Shown here: one piece after another, positions 1 to 7,700 of the stretch | Numbering within the stretch: position 1 is the first letter of the stretch | Layout: each line of letters starts with the position of its first letter | Source of the DNA: Dictyocoela muelleri | Taxonomy: Eukaryota > Microsporidia | Length of the DNA stretch: 15,467 bases | Assembly (NCBI GenBank): GCA_016256075.1 | Contig: SDVU01000311.1 | Span: 1 to 15,467, forward strand | Direction of reading: 5' to 3' | Notes under the pieces: generated by a model | Database searches by the model: none | What the model saw: the letters and a program-made list of their open reading frames with translations, nothing else | What the model was told of the DNA's origin: nothing | Translations under genes and position numbers: made by a program

Positions 1-187
1 TCGAAAATTTTCCTTCGGAAAATTTTTGGTATCTTATATATTTTCTATTTATAGATATAATAAAAAATACTGGAAGACAATTAGTATAACAAGGTATACA
101 TATATATTTAATTAACGGTTTCTATAAAAGGAAATTCACTATCAAAAAATTTTCTGTATTCTGGTGCTAGTACCTAAATTTAGATCC
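1..187. other. AT-rich stretch, no gene seen
   Basis: AT-rich sequence with no open frame of note. It opens with a small perfect inverted repeat: AAAATTTTCC at 4-13 and GGAAAATTTT at 17-26 with a 3-base loop. The stretch could be part of the body of the dead MULE that follows, but no transposase motif is readable here. Confidence 0.5.
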
Positions 188-408
188 AATGACAACAAAT
201 ACATAGAAGGTTTACATAGAGGATTAAATATGAATATAAGAATCGCACACCCCATAATAAAATAAAAGGTTTATAATTATTGAGAGAACAGAGAAAGGCG
301 AATTTTAATATCGTGAAAATTTTATATACTCAAAATGGCGATTATTTAATAACCGAAAGAAATAAATCAATCAAATTAATTCTTAAAAGTGGAAATGAAA
401 AAAAATAA
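188..408 (+). pseudogene. Remnant of a MULE (Mutator-like) transposase C-terminus
   Basis: Two adjoining plus-strand frames read like the C-terminal part of a MULE transposase. The first, from 188, reads NDNKYIEGLHRGLNMNIRIA followed by HP; MULE proteins typically show a T/N-N-N-x-x-E-G-x-H-x-x-L-N block followed by a conserved HP. After a frame change near 260 the second reads LLREQRKANFNIVKIL and then runs on to a stop at 406-408, matching the usual helix with an L-x-x-E-Q core. At least one frameshift and one in-frame stop make it dead. No upstream catalytic region or terminal repeats are visible. The MULE call rests on remembered family patterns. It is a separate copy from the MULE at 3631-4495. 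Confidence 0.5.
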
Positions 409-654
409 ATCATCTCAGAGCGATAGCAAGTTTGATTGATATGAAAACGTACAATTAATTTTTTTTATTTTTTATTTTCAAATTATCATTAAAATTTATT
501 TTTTTTAATGAAAAAAAAATATTTTTTCGAATTTTATATTTTTTTATAATTTTTTTTCAAAACAAAAAAAAATTGATTCAATATTAAGTTATTCATAAAT
601 TCAATATAATTATAAATTTTAATTGATTTTTATTCATGGTGGGTTTATATTTGT
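409..654. other. Homopolymer-rich AT spacer
   Basis: Runs of T and A dominate (about 460-570). No coding pattern, RNA gene or repeat family was recognised. The 3' end of the dead pogo transposase gene that continues from the other side of the intact element probably fades out near 655. Confidence 0.5.
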
Positions 655-782
655 TAAATTTAAATAATAAGACCCAAATGTTTTTTGTTTATGTTTATTA
701 ATTTTAATTTAGACAAAATCATATTAAAAACATTTTTGATCATCAAAAATATTAATTTCGAAAAATAAAAATATACAGTATA

Positions 783-832
783 CCCTCGATTTATCTCCAC
801 CTCGATTTATCTCCACCCTCGATTTATCTCAA
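783..832 (+). repeat. Left subterminal 17-bp repeats, type A (3 copies)
   Basis: Three head-to-tail copies of CCCTCGATTTATCTCCA (783-799, 800-815, 816-832), the second one base short. The first overlaps the terminal inverted repeat, so the end of the transposon is itself built from this unit. Such arrays near pogo/Tigger ends are plausible transposase binding sites (inference). Confidence 0.9.
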
Positions 833-869
833 CAGATTTATGTTTTTCATGGTTAATCATTAATAAATA

Positions 870-1019
870 CCTCGAAATAACTCCACCCTCGAAATAACTC
901 CACCCTCGAAATAACTCCACTTCGAAATAACTCCACTTCGAAATAACTCCACCCTCGAAATAACTCCACCCTCGAAATAACTCCACTTTCTAAATAACTC
1001 CACCCTCGAAATAACTCCA
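870..1019 (+). repeat. Left subterminal 17-bp repeats, type B (9 copies)
   Basis: Nine near-identical tandem copies of CCCTCGAAATAACTCCA, differing from type A in the middle (AAATAA in place of TTTATC). Copies 4 and 5 are 16 bp and begin CTTCG. The array ends 33 bp before the transposase start codon, so it could serve both as transposase binding array and as promoter-proximal control (inference). Minus-strand open frames through this array are by-products of the repeat. Confidence 0.92.
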
Positions 1020-1040
1020 CTATTTTTTTTGATTTTTTTT

Positions 1041-1043
1041 CCC
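1041..1043 (+). promoter_or_regulatory. CCC triplet upstream of the transposase start
   Basis: CCC lies 8 bases before the ATG at 1052, in an otherwise T-rich leader. It resembles the start-proximal C-rich signal of the two host genes in this window, though farther from the ATG. It may be chance. Confidence 0.35.
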
Positions 1044-1051
1044 ATCTGCAA

Positions 1052-2647
1052 ATGAAGATTAAAAGATGCAGGTTTTCACTTGAAGAAAAAATTGAAATTA
1101 TCAAATATGCCGAATCAAACCAAAAAACATCACATACACGAATTGCAGAGATATTTTCCGAGCGATTTAATAAAAAAATATCTAGGAGATCAATATTTGA
1201 TTTCATAAAAAATAAAAATTTTATTTTAAAGGCATTTTTAAATAATTCGGACCGAAAAAATATTTTATCGGTACGTAAATATGAAGAGATAGAAAAACAG
1301 CTTTTTCAATGGCTTTCTTATCTCGAAGCTAAAGGTTGTGTATACAATGAAGAAATTATAAGATCGAAGGCTTTAAATATAGCCGAAAATTTAAAAATAA
1401 AAAACTTTCACGCTTCCAATGGATGGATCCAAAAATTTAAAAAGCGACATGGGATCTCATCTAAATCGTTAACAGGTGAATCTCTTTTTGTGAAAAGAGA
1501 AAACTTTGAAGAATTTTCAAAACATTTGCATGAAAAGATGAGAGACTATAGGCCAGAAGACATCTTTAATTGCGATGAAACAGCTCTCTTCTACAAGATT
1601 ATGCCATCTAAAAGTCTCGTAAGCAAAGTTAGACATGGTTCAAAATTGCATAGAGATAGAATTTCGATACTTTTATGTGTAAACTCAACAGGCACCGAGA
1701 AAATAAAGCCCCTTGTTATTGGAAAATTTAACAAGCCTAGGTGTTTTAAAAATTTTAAATACAATGATATGATCAACTATGAGTTCAACAATAGTGCGTG
1801 GATGACGTCAGAAATTTTTACACAATGGTTATTTAATTTATCTAATGAAATGGAACGTCAAAAAAGAAAAATCTTGCTTATTTTAGATAATTGCCCAAGT
1901 CATAAAGTCTCTAAAACCTTAAAAAATATTGAACTCGTATATTTACCAAAAAACGCCACTTCAATATTTCAGCCTTTAGATTGTAAAATTATTCGAAGTT
2001 TTAAATCAAAATATTATAAAAATCAATTAAGCGATGTATTAATTAAACTTGATGAATATCCATCGGTAGAAGAAATATATAAAAAAATAACTTTAAAAGA
2101 TGCCATAATTTTCATTTATTGGGCCTGGAAAGATATTAAATCTACTTGCATTTCAAAATGCTGGAAAAAAGCGTTGGGTTTGGCAAATGAAAAAAATGAT
2201 GACGGGGATATGGATAATTTAAAAGAATACATAAATAGTCTTAATATTATCGATCCAATCGAACCACAAGAAATATTAGATAATTTTGATAATAATATCG
2301 AAAATGATATTTTTAAATTTGAAGCAGATTTGAAATTTTCAACCCAAAAGAGTGACGTTACTATTGATCATTTTAATAATTCTAATGCTCAATTCGATAT
2401 GACAGATGTAGAAGTTTTAGAAAGAGAGGAAGCCAAGGAAAATATACAAAATGAAATTTCGGAAGAAGGGAAAAATATTTCATTTAGTGATGTTTTAAAA
2501 TCTTATGAGGTGTTGAAATCTTTTATATTATCAGATTGTGACGATGAAAAAATATTAAATTCAATTCATAACTTACATGATTTTTTATCCAAAAAGAAAA
2601 TTAAAAGTAAACAAATGAAAATATCTGATTTCTTATCGAAGAAATAA
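1052..2647 (+). CDS. pogo/Tigger-family transposase
   Basis: A 531-residue cut-and-paste transposase that should bind the ends of its own element and join them to TA sites in the nucleus. Residues 5-55 form the CENP-B/pogo N-terminal helix-turn-helix (RFSLEEKIEIIKYAE). Residues 75-135 form the second, Tc5-type DNA-binding domain (WIQKFKKRHGIS near its end). Residues about 165-365 form the DDE_1 catalytic domain: Asp175 in NCDETALF, Asp279 in LLILDNCPSHK, Asp310 in IFQPLD, a DD30D spacing typical of pogo. WAWK and the following CWKKAL belong to the conserved helix after the core. The C-terminal third is acidic, and the last residues QMKISDFL (521-528) fit a PCNA-interacting peptide, a feature described for Drosophila pogo. 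Length is usual for the family. ATG 1052 is chosen because it gives the full N-terminal domain and follows the repeat array directly. No stop or frameshift is seen. Confidence 0.97.
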   Translation: MKIKRCRFSLEEKIEIIKYAESNQKTSHTRIAEIFSERFNKKISRRSIFDFIKNKNFILKAFLNNSDRKNILSVRKYEEIEKQLFQWLSYLEAKGCVYNEEIIRSKALNIAENLKIKNFHASNGWIQKFKKRHGISSKSLTGESLFVKRENFEEFSKHLHEKMRDYRPEDIFNCDETALFYKIMPSKSLVSKVRHGSKLHRDRISILLCVNSTGTEKIKPLVIGKFNKPRCFKNFKYNDMINYEFNNSAWMTSEIFTQWLFNLSNEMERQKRKILLILDNCPSHKVSKTLKNIELVYLPKNATSIFQPLDCKIIRSFKSKYYKNQLSDVLIKLDEYPSVEEIYKKITLKDAIIFIYWAWKDIKSTCISKCWKKALGLANEKNDDGDMDNLKEYINSLNIIDPIEPQEILDNFDNNIENDIFKFEADLKFSTQKSDVTIDHFNNSNAQFDMTDVEVLEREEAKENIQNEISEEGKNISFSDVLKSYEVLKSFILSDCDDEKILNSIHNLHDFLSKKKIKSKQMKISDFLSKK

Positions 2648-2953
2648 ACTTTTTGGACAAATAAAAACGTTTTTATGGATCTAAATTTTCGATATTTTTG
2701 AGTTTTATAAATTTCACTTTATTTTTTATTTAAATATTGCTCATTTAAATAAATAAAAGTTAGAGGTAATAGTATATGAAAACGCACTCGTGTTGTTTTT
2801 TTGCCGTTTTTCGGTAACTGCTGATGGTTGGAAGGTTACATTTACGTTTAAACCCAGTGCCACAATTCATTGACCAAAAACTATAAAAATATGTAAACAA
2901 TGTTTTATTAATTATTTATTTACTTATTTTAGATAATTTAATTTATACCTTTT
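2648..2953 (+). other. 3' untranslated region of the pogo element
   Basis: AT-rich DNA between the transposase stop and the right-end repeats. Candidate polyadenylation signals AATAAA lie at 2660-2665 and 2752-2757. No second gene or internal repeat is seen. Confidence 0.55.
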
Positions 2954-3020
2954 CCTCATTTTATCCCCAACCTTGATTTGGCTCTGCCCTCGATTTATCT
3001 CCACCCTCGATTTATCTCAA
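2954..3020 (+). repeat. Right subterminal 17-bp repeats, same orientation as left
   Basis: Two good copies of CCCTCGATTTATCTCCA (2987-3003, 3004-3020) preceded by two decayed ones (2954-2970, 2971-2986). They run in the same direction as the left-end type A copies, not inverted as terminal repeats would be. Only the outermost 22 bp of the transposon are inverted. Confidence 0.85.
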
Positions 3021-3552
3021 TTAAATTAATTTTCCCCGATTTTGGAGATATTTTGAGGATGAACTGTATTTAAGAATATTGCGTAAATATTTTTTAAACA
3101 TATCATCGGCTATTATTTTTTTCATTTAATTTTGAAAATTTCGATATAATATTATCAGGATCGCTTTTTATTTTAATAATTTCATCACCTTTATCGCCGA
3201 ATAAAATATCATCATTTTCAGTGTAATTTATATCTAAAAATTTTTCATCTACAATTTTATCATAAATTTCGTTTTTTTACAAATTCATGATAATTTTTCA
3301 ATATGAAATATTTCGAATTCTACTTTTGTATTTATAAAATTTTTTAGCGATTATATATTCTTTGATCTAAAATTTCGTTTCAAGCGTAATACGTATAGTT
3401 TATAGCCTCTTTTTAGTATTTTTTTATGGGATTCGTAAACATCAAATCCTTTTTTGACATTTTATAACATATCATTCAGCTTATATTGATAAAGAACCTT
3501 TTAAAACATTTTATAATACCCGGAACCATAAGTTGTAGAATACCTGTAGAAT

Positions 3553-3630
3553 TTTTCGGCGAATAAACCAATTCGATATGTATAATATTGATGTTAACTT
3601 TTTGTACCAGGCAGTTATCGTTTAGTAAAA
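3553..3630. repeat. 78-bp direct repeat, left copy, abutting the MULE
   Basis: Starts TTTTCGGCGAATAAACCAA and ends exactly where the MULE terminal repeat begins. About 67 of 78 bases match the copy at 4496-4573. On the minus strand it encodes the DNC...LVYSPK block of the dead pogo transposase, so it duplicates target DNA and is not part of the MULE. Confidence 0.88.
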
Positions 3631-4495
3631 GCAGCCCCGATTTCCGCCTTAGGCGAAAATCCGGATTTTTGCCTTAAGAAAATATCCGGATTTTTTCCTT
3701 GAGAAAGTTAGTTCGAAAACTCTCCGGAGGAGAGTCTTCGGATAAAATTTTTAAAAAACCGAAATTTCTCTTGCAAATTTCAATTAAATAATTACACATA
3801 AAATAGATATTTAAAATGAATAAATAATATTAAATTGAATACATCAGAAATAATTTAATTTATAAATTTATGATTTATAATTTATCAAGGGAAAAATAAA
3901 AATTCAAATTCATTGTAGTTTGAATATTTACACCCGAGTGTGATAACAAACCTTAGGAGAGTTATCGGTCAGTGATTTTATAGAACATACCTACAACTAA
4001 CATTCAAGAAGCACACAATACCTATTTAAACTCATTTATAATTCGTAACTCAGAAAATATTGGCAAAATTATTGATATATTAAAATTTCAGGAAAAAAAT
4101 ATCATAAAAAATTTGATGACAGGAAAACAATTATCTAAAATGAAAAGTTTTGAAATTGAGAATTAAGTAATAAGTGCATAAACTTTAATTAATTTGTATT
4201 TTTCTGTTACCTTGATGAAATTATAAACTATAAATTTATAAATTAAATTATTTTTGATGTATTCAGTTTAATATTATTTATTAATTTTAAATATCTATTT
4301 TATGTGCAATTATTTAATTGAAATTTGCAAAAGAGTTTCTGGATTTTTAAAAGGTTTATCAAAAAACTTTCCTCCGGAGAGTTTTCGGACTATTATTCTC
4401 AAGGCGAAAATCCTGGTATATTCTTAAAGCAAAAATCCGGATATATTATTAAGGCAAAATCCGGATTTTCGCATAAGGCGAAAATCGGGGCTGCC
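3631..4495 (+). mobile_element. MULE-derived element with long terminal inverted repeats
   Basis: An 865-bp element whose ends are inverted copies of each other for about 265-285 bp (3631 to about 3895, and about 4210 to 4495), beginning GCAGCCCCGATTT. Within each arm a period of roughly 25 bp containing ATCCGGAT and GCCTTA recurs; the right arm has one more unit than the left. The centre carries the tail of a MULE transposase. Most of the transposase is missing, so the element is a deletion derivative that would need help to move. It interrupts the old pogo gene and is bounded by 78-bp direct repeats where MULEs normally leave 8-11 bp. Confidence 0.8.
3928..4167 (+). pseudogene. MULE transposase C-terminal remnant inside the 865-bp element
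   Basis: One plus-strand frame reads through most of this stretch. It includes PTTNIQEAHNTYLNSF (the T-N-N-x-x-E-x-H-x-x-L-N pattern of MULE transposases) and then IGKIIDILKFQEKNIIKNL (the following L-x-x-E helix), and closes GKQLSKMKSFEIEN before a stop. Two in-frame stops lie upstream of the TTN block, and the catalytic DDE region is absent. Family assignment is by remembered pattern, supported by the long terminal repeats. Confidence 0.62.
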
Positions 4496-4573
4496 TTTTC
4501 GGCGAATAAACCAAATCGGTATACATAATTTTGATCTTAACTTTATGTAATAGGCAGTTATCGTGTAGTAATA
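4496..4573. repeat. 78-bp direct repeat, right copy, abutting the MULE
   Basis: Same orientation as 3553-3630 and starting at the first base after the MULE end. Its minus-strand translation, DNCLLHKVKIKI followed by LVYSPK, gives the same transposase block as the left copy, with about 11 base differences. Confidence 0.88.
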
Positions 4574-5140
4574 ATATTTTTTCGATACTTTGCATTTCAT
4601 TTCAGAACAAGATCTCCAAAAAAATTGATTGAAAATATCTTGTGTCATCCATGGTTTGAGATAAAAATGATATTCCACGTAAAAACTTATATTAAAATAT
4701 TTATAGCATCTAGGTGTATATATTTTCTAATTACTACTGGTTTTAATTTTTCGCTCCTATTGAAATTTGACATAAAATTACTAATATCCTATTTTTAAAA
4801 TTTTTAAATCCAGGCTTTAAATTCTTGCAAATTGTTTTTTAACGCATTATTTTATAAAAATTTCCTGTTTCATCAAGATTTAAATTTTTTTTAATTCCAT
4901 ATGTATTTATTGGTTCTTTACCATATTTATAAAATATTCATGATTTTCTTTCGACATATTAAATGTTCACTGGCTATTTTTTCAAGGCAATTTTTTTAAA
5001 TTTTTCAAGATATCCCGAAGAGTTTTTAAATTTAGAAAGTTCAATTCGTTCTCAAAATGAAACAGCTATCTTTTTGGGATATTATCATTAATTATAGCAC
5101 CTTTTGATTCCATAAATTCGACATAATCTTTCAATTTTTA

Positions 5141-5339
5141 ATCTAACATCGAGTATTTTAATCTAACATCGGGTATTTTAATCTAACATCGGGTATTTTA
5201 ATCTAAAATCGGGTATTTTAATCTAAAATAGGATATTTTAATCTAACATCGGGCATTTTAATCTAACATCGGGTATTTTAACTTAACATGGGTATTTTAA
5301 TTTAACATAGGGTATTTTAATCTATTATCTGTTATGTTA
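5141..5339. repeat. 20-bp minisatellite inside the dead pogo gene
   Basis: Nine clear units and one decayed unit of ATCTAACATCGGGTATTTTA, nearly all exactly 20 bp (one of 19). Coding similarity to pogo transposase is found on both sides: residues up to about 64 at 5350 and above, and from about 88 at 5139 and below. The array therefore lies within the former reading frame. Confidence 0.9.
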
Positions 5340-5754
5340 TACCCACCATTTTTCTCGCACTTTTTTTAAATATCTGTCGCATTGTTTAATATATAATTTA
5401 TTTTTCTTCTGGCGATTACAAGTTAAAATTTATTTGAAAAATATTCTGCCAATGATGTGCAAGTTGTTTGCTTATTAAGATGTTTGTATTTAATTATTTC
5501 TTTTTTTTAACAAATGTTTATCTGCTATTTTTATGAATAAATTGTGACGAATTTTAGAAATGGATAATTTATGAATTTTATTAAGATTTAAATTATATAT
5601 TATGTCACGGCGCAGCGCGTAACATATACCAAACGCTAGACATTTTACCTTTTTTTATATTTGACATTTTATTTTTTTTATATTTTATAATTACATTTTT
5701 TTTATATTTTATATTTACATTTTTTTATTTTGCAATAATTTTTAATTTTTTCTT

Positions 5755-5823
5755 GCAACACCGGGACTCGAACCCAGATGGTTCAAGTTGAACGAATGTT
5801 GTTAACCACTCGACTAGACTACC
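5755..5823 (-). other. tRNA-like sequence (not a working tRNA gene)
   Basis: The minus strand has a perfect A box (TAGTCGAGTGG) and a strong T-arm CTGGG-TTCGAGT-CCCGG with a B box. The 7-base strand before the A box (GGTAGTC) does not pair with the strand after the T-arm (TGTTGCA), and the anticodon arm is poor. It is therefore a tRNA-derived Pol III promoter relic in the left arm of foldback element B. Confidence 0.6.
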
Positions 5824-6191
5824 AAAAATTTTGATTTAATATATATATTTAAAAATGAACTTGCATTAATTTTGTATTAAATTTTATTAATAAAACTTTA
5901 TTAAATTTCTTTATAAAAATCTTTATATTCAACTTTAACATTGTCATTTGAAATAATTATACCATAATTGTTTTTTTTTTGGTTTTAATTCAAAACTTAT
6001 ACATTTAATAAACTTATGTTATTAAAGAATACTTCATTTATAAGAACCTTATCTTAAACATTAACCTATTTTTAATTGATAAAAATTTATTTATCTATTC
6101 ATTAATAATAAATAATTACTATTTAAATCTACATTTTTCTAAAATTTTATTTTAAATTAATTTATATAATTATTTATAATTGTTTTAAAGT

Positions 6192-6266
6192 TTATAGGTT
6201 AATTGGCCGAGTGGTTAGTAACATTTGTACAACTGCACTATCTGGGTTCGAGGTTTTGTGATGCAA
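6192..6266 (+). other. tRNA-like sequence, right arm of foldback B
   Basis: Contains GGCCGAGTGGTTAGTAAC (A-box region) and CTGGGTTCGAGG (B box), matching the tRNA-like stretch at 5755-5823 in opposite orientation. The T-stem is broken on its 3' side and no acceptor stem forms. Confidence 0.55.
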
Positions 6267-6363
6267 GAAAAAATTAAAAATTTAAAAAATTCTTGCAAAA
6301 TCAAAAAAAATATTATAAAAATATATAAATATAAAATAAAAGAAAAAGTAAAATGTCTCGTGT

Positions 6364-6812
6364 TTATAACATGTTGACAATATCATTAGCTGCTAACACG
6401 TGCTTGTCTCCTACCATAGTTTTTAGACCTTTTGTTCTTGTTGTTCTAATAATACGTCACTTCCTAAGCTGCCGCGATGTCCGGTTGTATACACGATTTT
6501 TTTTTTATCAATTACTCGGCAAGATACAGGTAATTAGAGGCTTTTCCATGATATTTTATTTATCACTACTTTTTGCCGAGACGTCGCCGCACTATCCCTA
6601 CACCTAGGAGAGTCCCTTCTACTTCATTTTCATATTATTCCAAGTCTTAATCAGCTATACCATATTGAACAACAATATTTTATACTATAATTATGTAGTT
6701 ATGACCGCTTAATGTCATTCATTATTATTTATTTAAGAGTGACGTAACCGAATTCGAACCACGATACTTTAATTTCACATTCAAGAGTGTTAACACTGAA
6801 CGATTTGGTTTT
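6364..6812 (-). mobile_element. tRNA-derived SINE-like repeat, copy 1 (reverse)
   Basis: Full-length reverse copy of a roughly 450-bp repeat present five times in the window. The tRNA-like head is at the right, with TTAACACTCTTGAATG and a near B box GGTTCGAATTC (about 6750). The body has the shared blocks GGGACTCTCCTAGGTGTA and GTATCTTGCCGAGTAATTGA, and the tail is at the left. Open frames here are by-products of the repeat, not genes. Confidence 0.78.
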
Positions 6813-7069
6813 AAATTTGTGTTTTTTTTATAAAAATTCATTGTAAATTTCAGAAAAATGGCAAATTTAAGAAATGGAAAATTTTCATAAATGACAAATT
6901 TTACAAAATTTACTCTATATATTCATATGTTTATCATTGATAATATATTTATTATTAATATATTAAGAGAAAAAAACATGTATTTAGTGGAATCGAAACC
7001 GGTTGCACCCTACGCTCGCGACATTTGTTAAAACGAATTGACTGTTATTATAATTCCTCTTTTTTGATA
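6813..7069. other. AT-rich DNA with a weak tRNA-like fragment
   Basis: No gene. On the minus strand about 7010-6980 contains GGTTTCGATTCC, resembling a tRNA B box, preceded by GCGAGCGTAGGGTGC. It may be a decayed head of another tRNA-derived repeat. The A box is not convincing. Confidence 0.35.
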
Positions 7070-7094
7070 GGCCAGCTAGCCTAGTGGTTTACAC
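7070..7094 (+). mobile_element. SINE-like repeat copy 2, 5' head (split by hAT)
   Basis: GGCCAGCTAGCCTAGTGG contains a perfect A box (TAGCCTAGTGG). The rest of this copy resumes at 8683. The last 8 bases, GTTTACAC (7087-7094), are repeated at 8675-8682 as the target duplication of the element with hAT-like ends in between. Confidence 0.75.
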
Positions 7095-7245
7095 CATTGG
7101 TCTTTAACCTTTTTTTCCATACGGCTCGGTAACAGTGTAAAAAAAAATTCGCGGACCGGTCCAAGTATAAAAAAATCGCGGAAGACAAAAAAATACAATT
7201 ATTTTTATATCAAAATTGAACAAACACCTAACATAAAATCCTAAA

Positions 7246-7700
7246 CTTGCGAGATTGCATAGTGTTTAACACTCTTTTATGTAAAAATTATGCATCGGGG
7301 TTGTAATTCCGCCGTCTTCACTTAATAAATAAATAAATAGGGTTGAGATTATGCGATCAATAATTATATAACCATAGTATTAATATAAAGTTGTTCCAGT
7401 GTGGTATGGCTGATTCAGACTTGGTCTAATATGAAAATAAACCATAAGAGGTTCATGTAGCTGTGAAGATGACTGCGGTGACGTATCTATGCAAAAAGAT
7501 GTGAAAATTGAAAACCCATGAAACAGCCTCTAATTACTCGTGTCCTGCTGAGTTATTGAAAGTACGGAAATCATGTATACACCTGAGCTTCTGTTTAGCT
7601 TATGAGTGACGTATTACGTGAAAAGGGGCGACTAAAGATAAAAAGACTATGCTAGGTGATAACTCTTTAGTTAGGCAAGTATGGATGTTGTTAACGTGTA
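7246..7700 (+). mobile_element. SINE-like repeat copy 3, inside the hAT
   Basis: A diverged full-length copy. The head is decayed (TTTAACACTCTTTTATG present, A box poor). The body blocks are clear: AGTTGTTCCAGTGTGGTATG, ACTTGGTCTAATATGAAAAT, GTGTCCTGCTGAGTTATTGA, and the tail TATGGATGTTGTTAACGTG. It ends directly against the GC-rich tip of foldback element A. Confidence 0.75.

Larger units (their letters stand above)
776..3066 (+). mobile_element. Complete pogo/Tigger-type DNA transposon
   Basis: The element is 2291 bp, flanked on both sides by TA (774-775 and 3067-3068), the pogo/Tc1 superfamily target. The left end CAGTATACCCTCGATTTATC is mirrored by a right end finishing GAGGATGAACTG; about 16 of 22 terminal positions match. 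Inside are subterminal 17-bp tandem repeats, one uninterrupted transposase gene (1052-2647) and an AATAAA at 2660-2665 just after its stop. It lies within an older pogo gene of the opposite orientation, and the flanking fossil reads on across the TA. The intact frame, catalytic triad and ends suggest recent arrival, possibly still capable of moving. The imperfect right terminal repeat is the one feature that speaks against full activity. Confidence 0.9.
655..5510 (-). pseudogene. Old broken pogo/Tigger transposase gene, split by later insertions
   Basis: On the minus strand, fragments align in order with the intact pogo transposase of this window. 5500-5350 reads EIIKYKHLNKQTTCTSLAEY, the CENP-B-type N-terminal helix-turn-helix, equal to residues 14-64. 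5139-4574 covers about residues 88-278, including LDETGNFYKIM (first catalytic Asp) and LKPWMTQDIFNQFF. 4573-4496 and again 3630-3553 give the DNC block with the second Asp. 3552-3070 covers PKNSTGILQLMVPGIIKCF and the acidic tail, and 773 down to about 655 looks like the last 40 residues. The LD of the third catalytic block (QPLD in the intact copy) reads MV here. Many in-frame stops and several frameshifts in A/T runs make it dead. Interruptions are the 20-bp minisatellite (5141-5339), the MULE with its 78-bp duplication, and the intact pogo element. Similarity to the intact protein is moderate, so this is a different, older pogo lineage. Its terminal repeats were not identified. Confidence 0.82.
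5597..6363. mobile_element. Foldback element B with tRNA-like arms
   Basis: Two inverted arms (about 5597-5823 and 6192-6363) enclose about 370 bp of AT-rich DNA. Reading outward, each arm has a tRNA-like stretch, then GCAAGAAAAAATT, an A/T-rich segment, and AAAATGTCT. On the left side this is followed by a GC-rich tip that can form a hairpin (ACGGCGCAGCGCGT, 5607-5620) and TATTATGTC. The right arm has lost its GC-rich tip and joins the tail of a SINE copy. No protein is encoded. It is either a foldback element or two tRNA-derived retroposons lying head to head. Confidence 0.6.

Noticed and set aside
783-1019. CRISPR array
   Set aside because: The 17-bp units are directly adjacent without spacers, in a eukaryotic transposon end.
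853-1206. Minus-strand proteins rich in ELFRGWSYFE repeats
   Set aside because: They are translations of the 17-bp tandem array at the transposon end, antisense to the transposase.
1052-2647. Domesticated CENP-B-like host gene
   Set aside because: The gene lies inside clear transposon ends with a TA duplication and keeps the complete catalytic triad.
3300-3560. Minus-strand peptide resembling a tRNA-splicing endonuclease subunit (Sen54-like)
   Set aside because: A different frame of the same DNA aligns collinearly with the pogo transposase (PIKKY, KEAINYTYYA, NEILDQRIYNR), and both sides continue that alignment, so the transposase reading explains more.
4325-4528. 67-codon plus-strand open frame
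   Set aside because: It spans the MULE terminal repeat and has no conserved counterpart in the left arm.
636-5349. Inverted match ATGGTGGGT at 636 and its complement near 5341-5349 as terminal repeats of the old pogo
   Set aside because: The N-terminal coding part of the same fossil lies outside it at 5350-5500, so the ends of that element cannot be there. A short chance match is likelier.
5755-5823. Functional tRNA gene on the minus strand
   Set aside because: A and B boxes and the T-arm are good, but the acceptor strands do not pair and the anticodon arm is not standard.
6353-6607. 84-codon plus-strand open frame as a membrane protein
   Set aside because: It lies across a reverse SINE copy whose other copies do not keep the frame.
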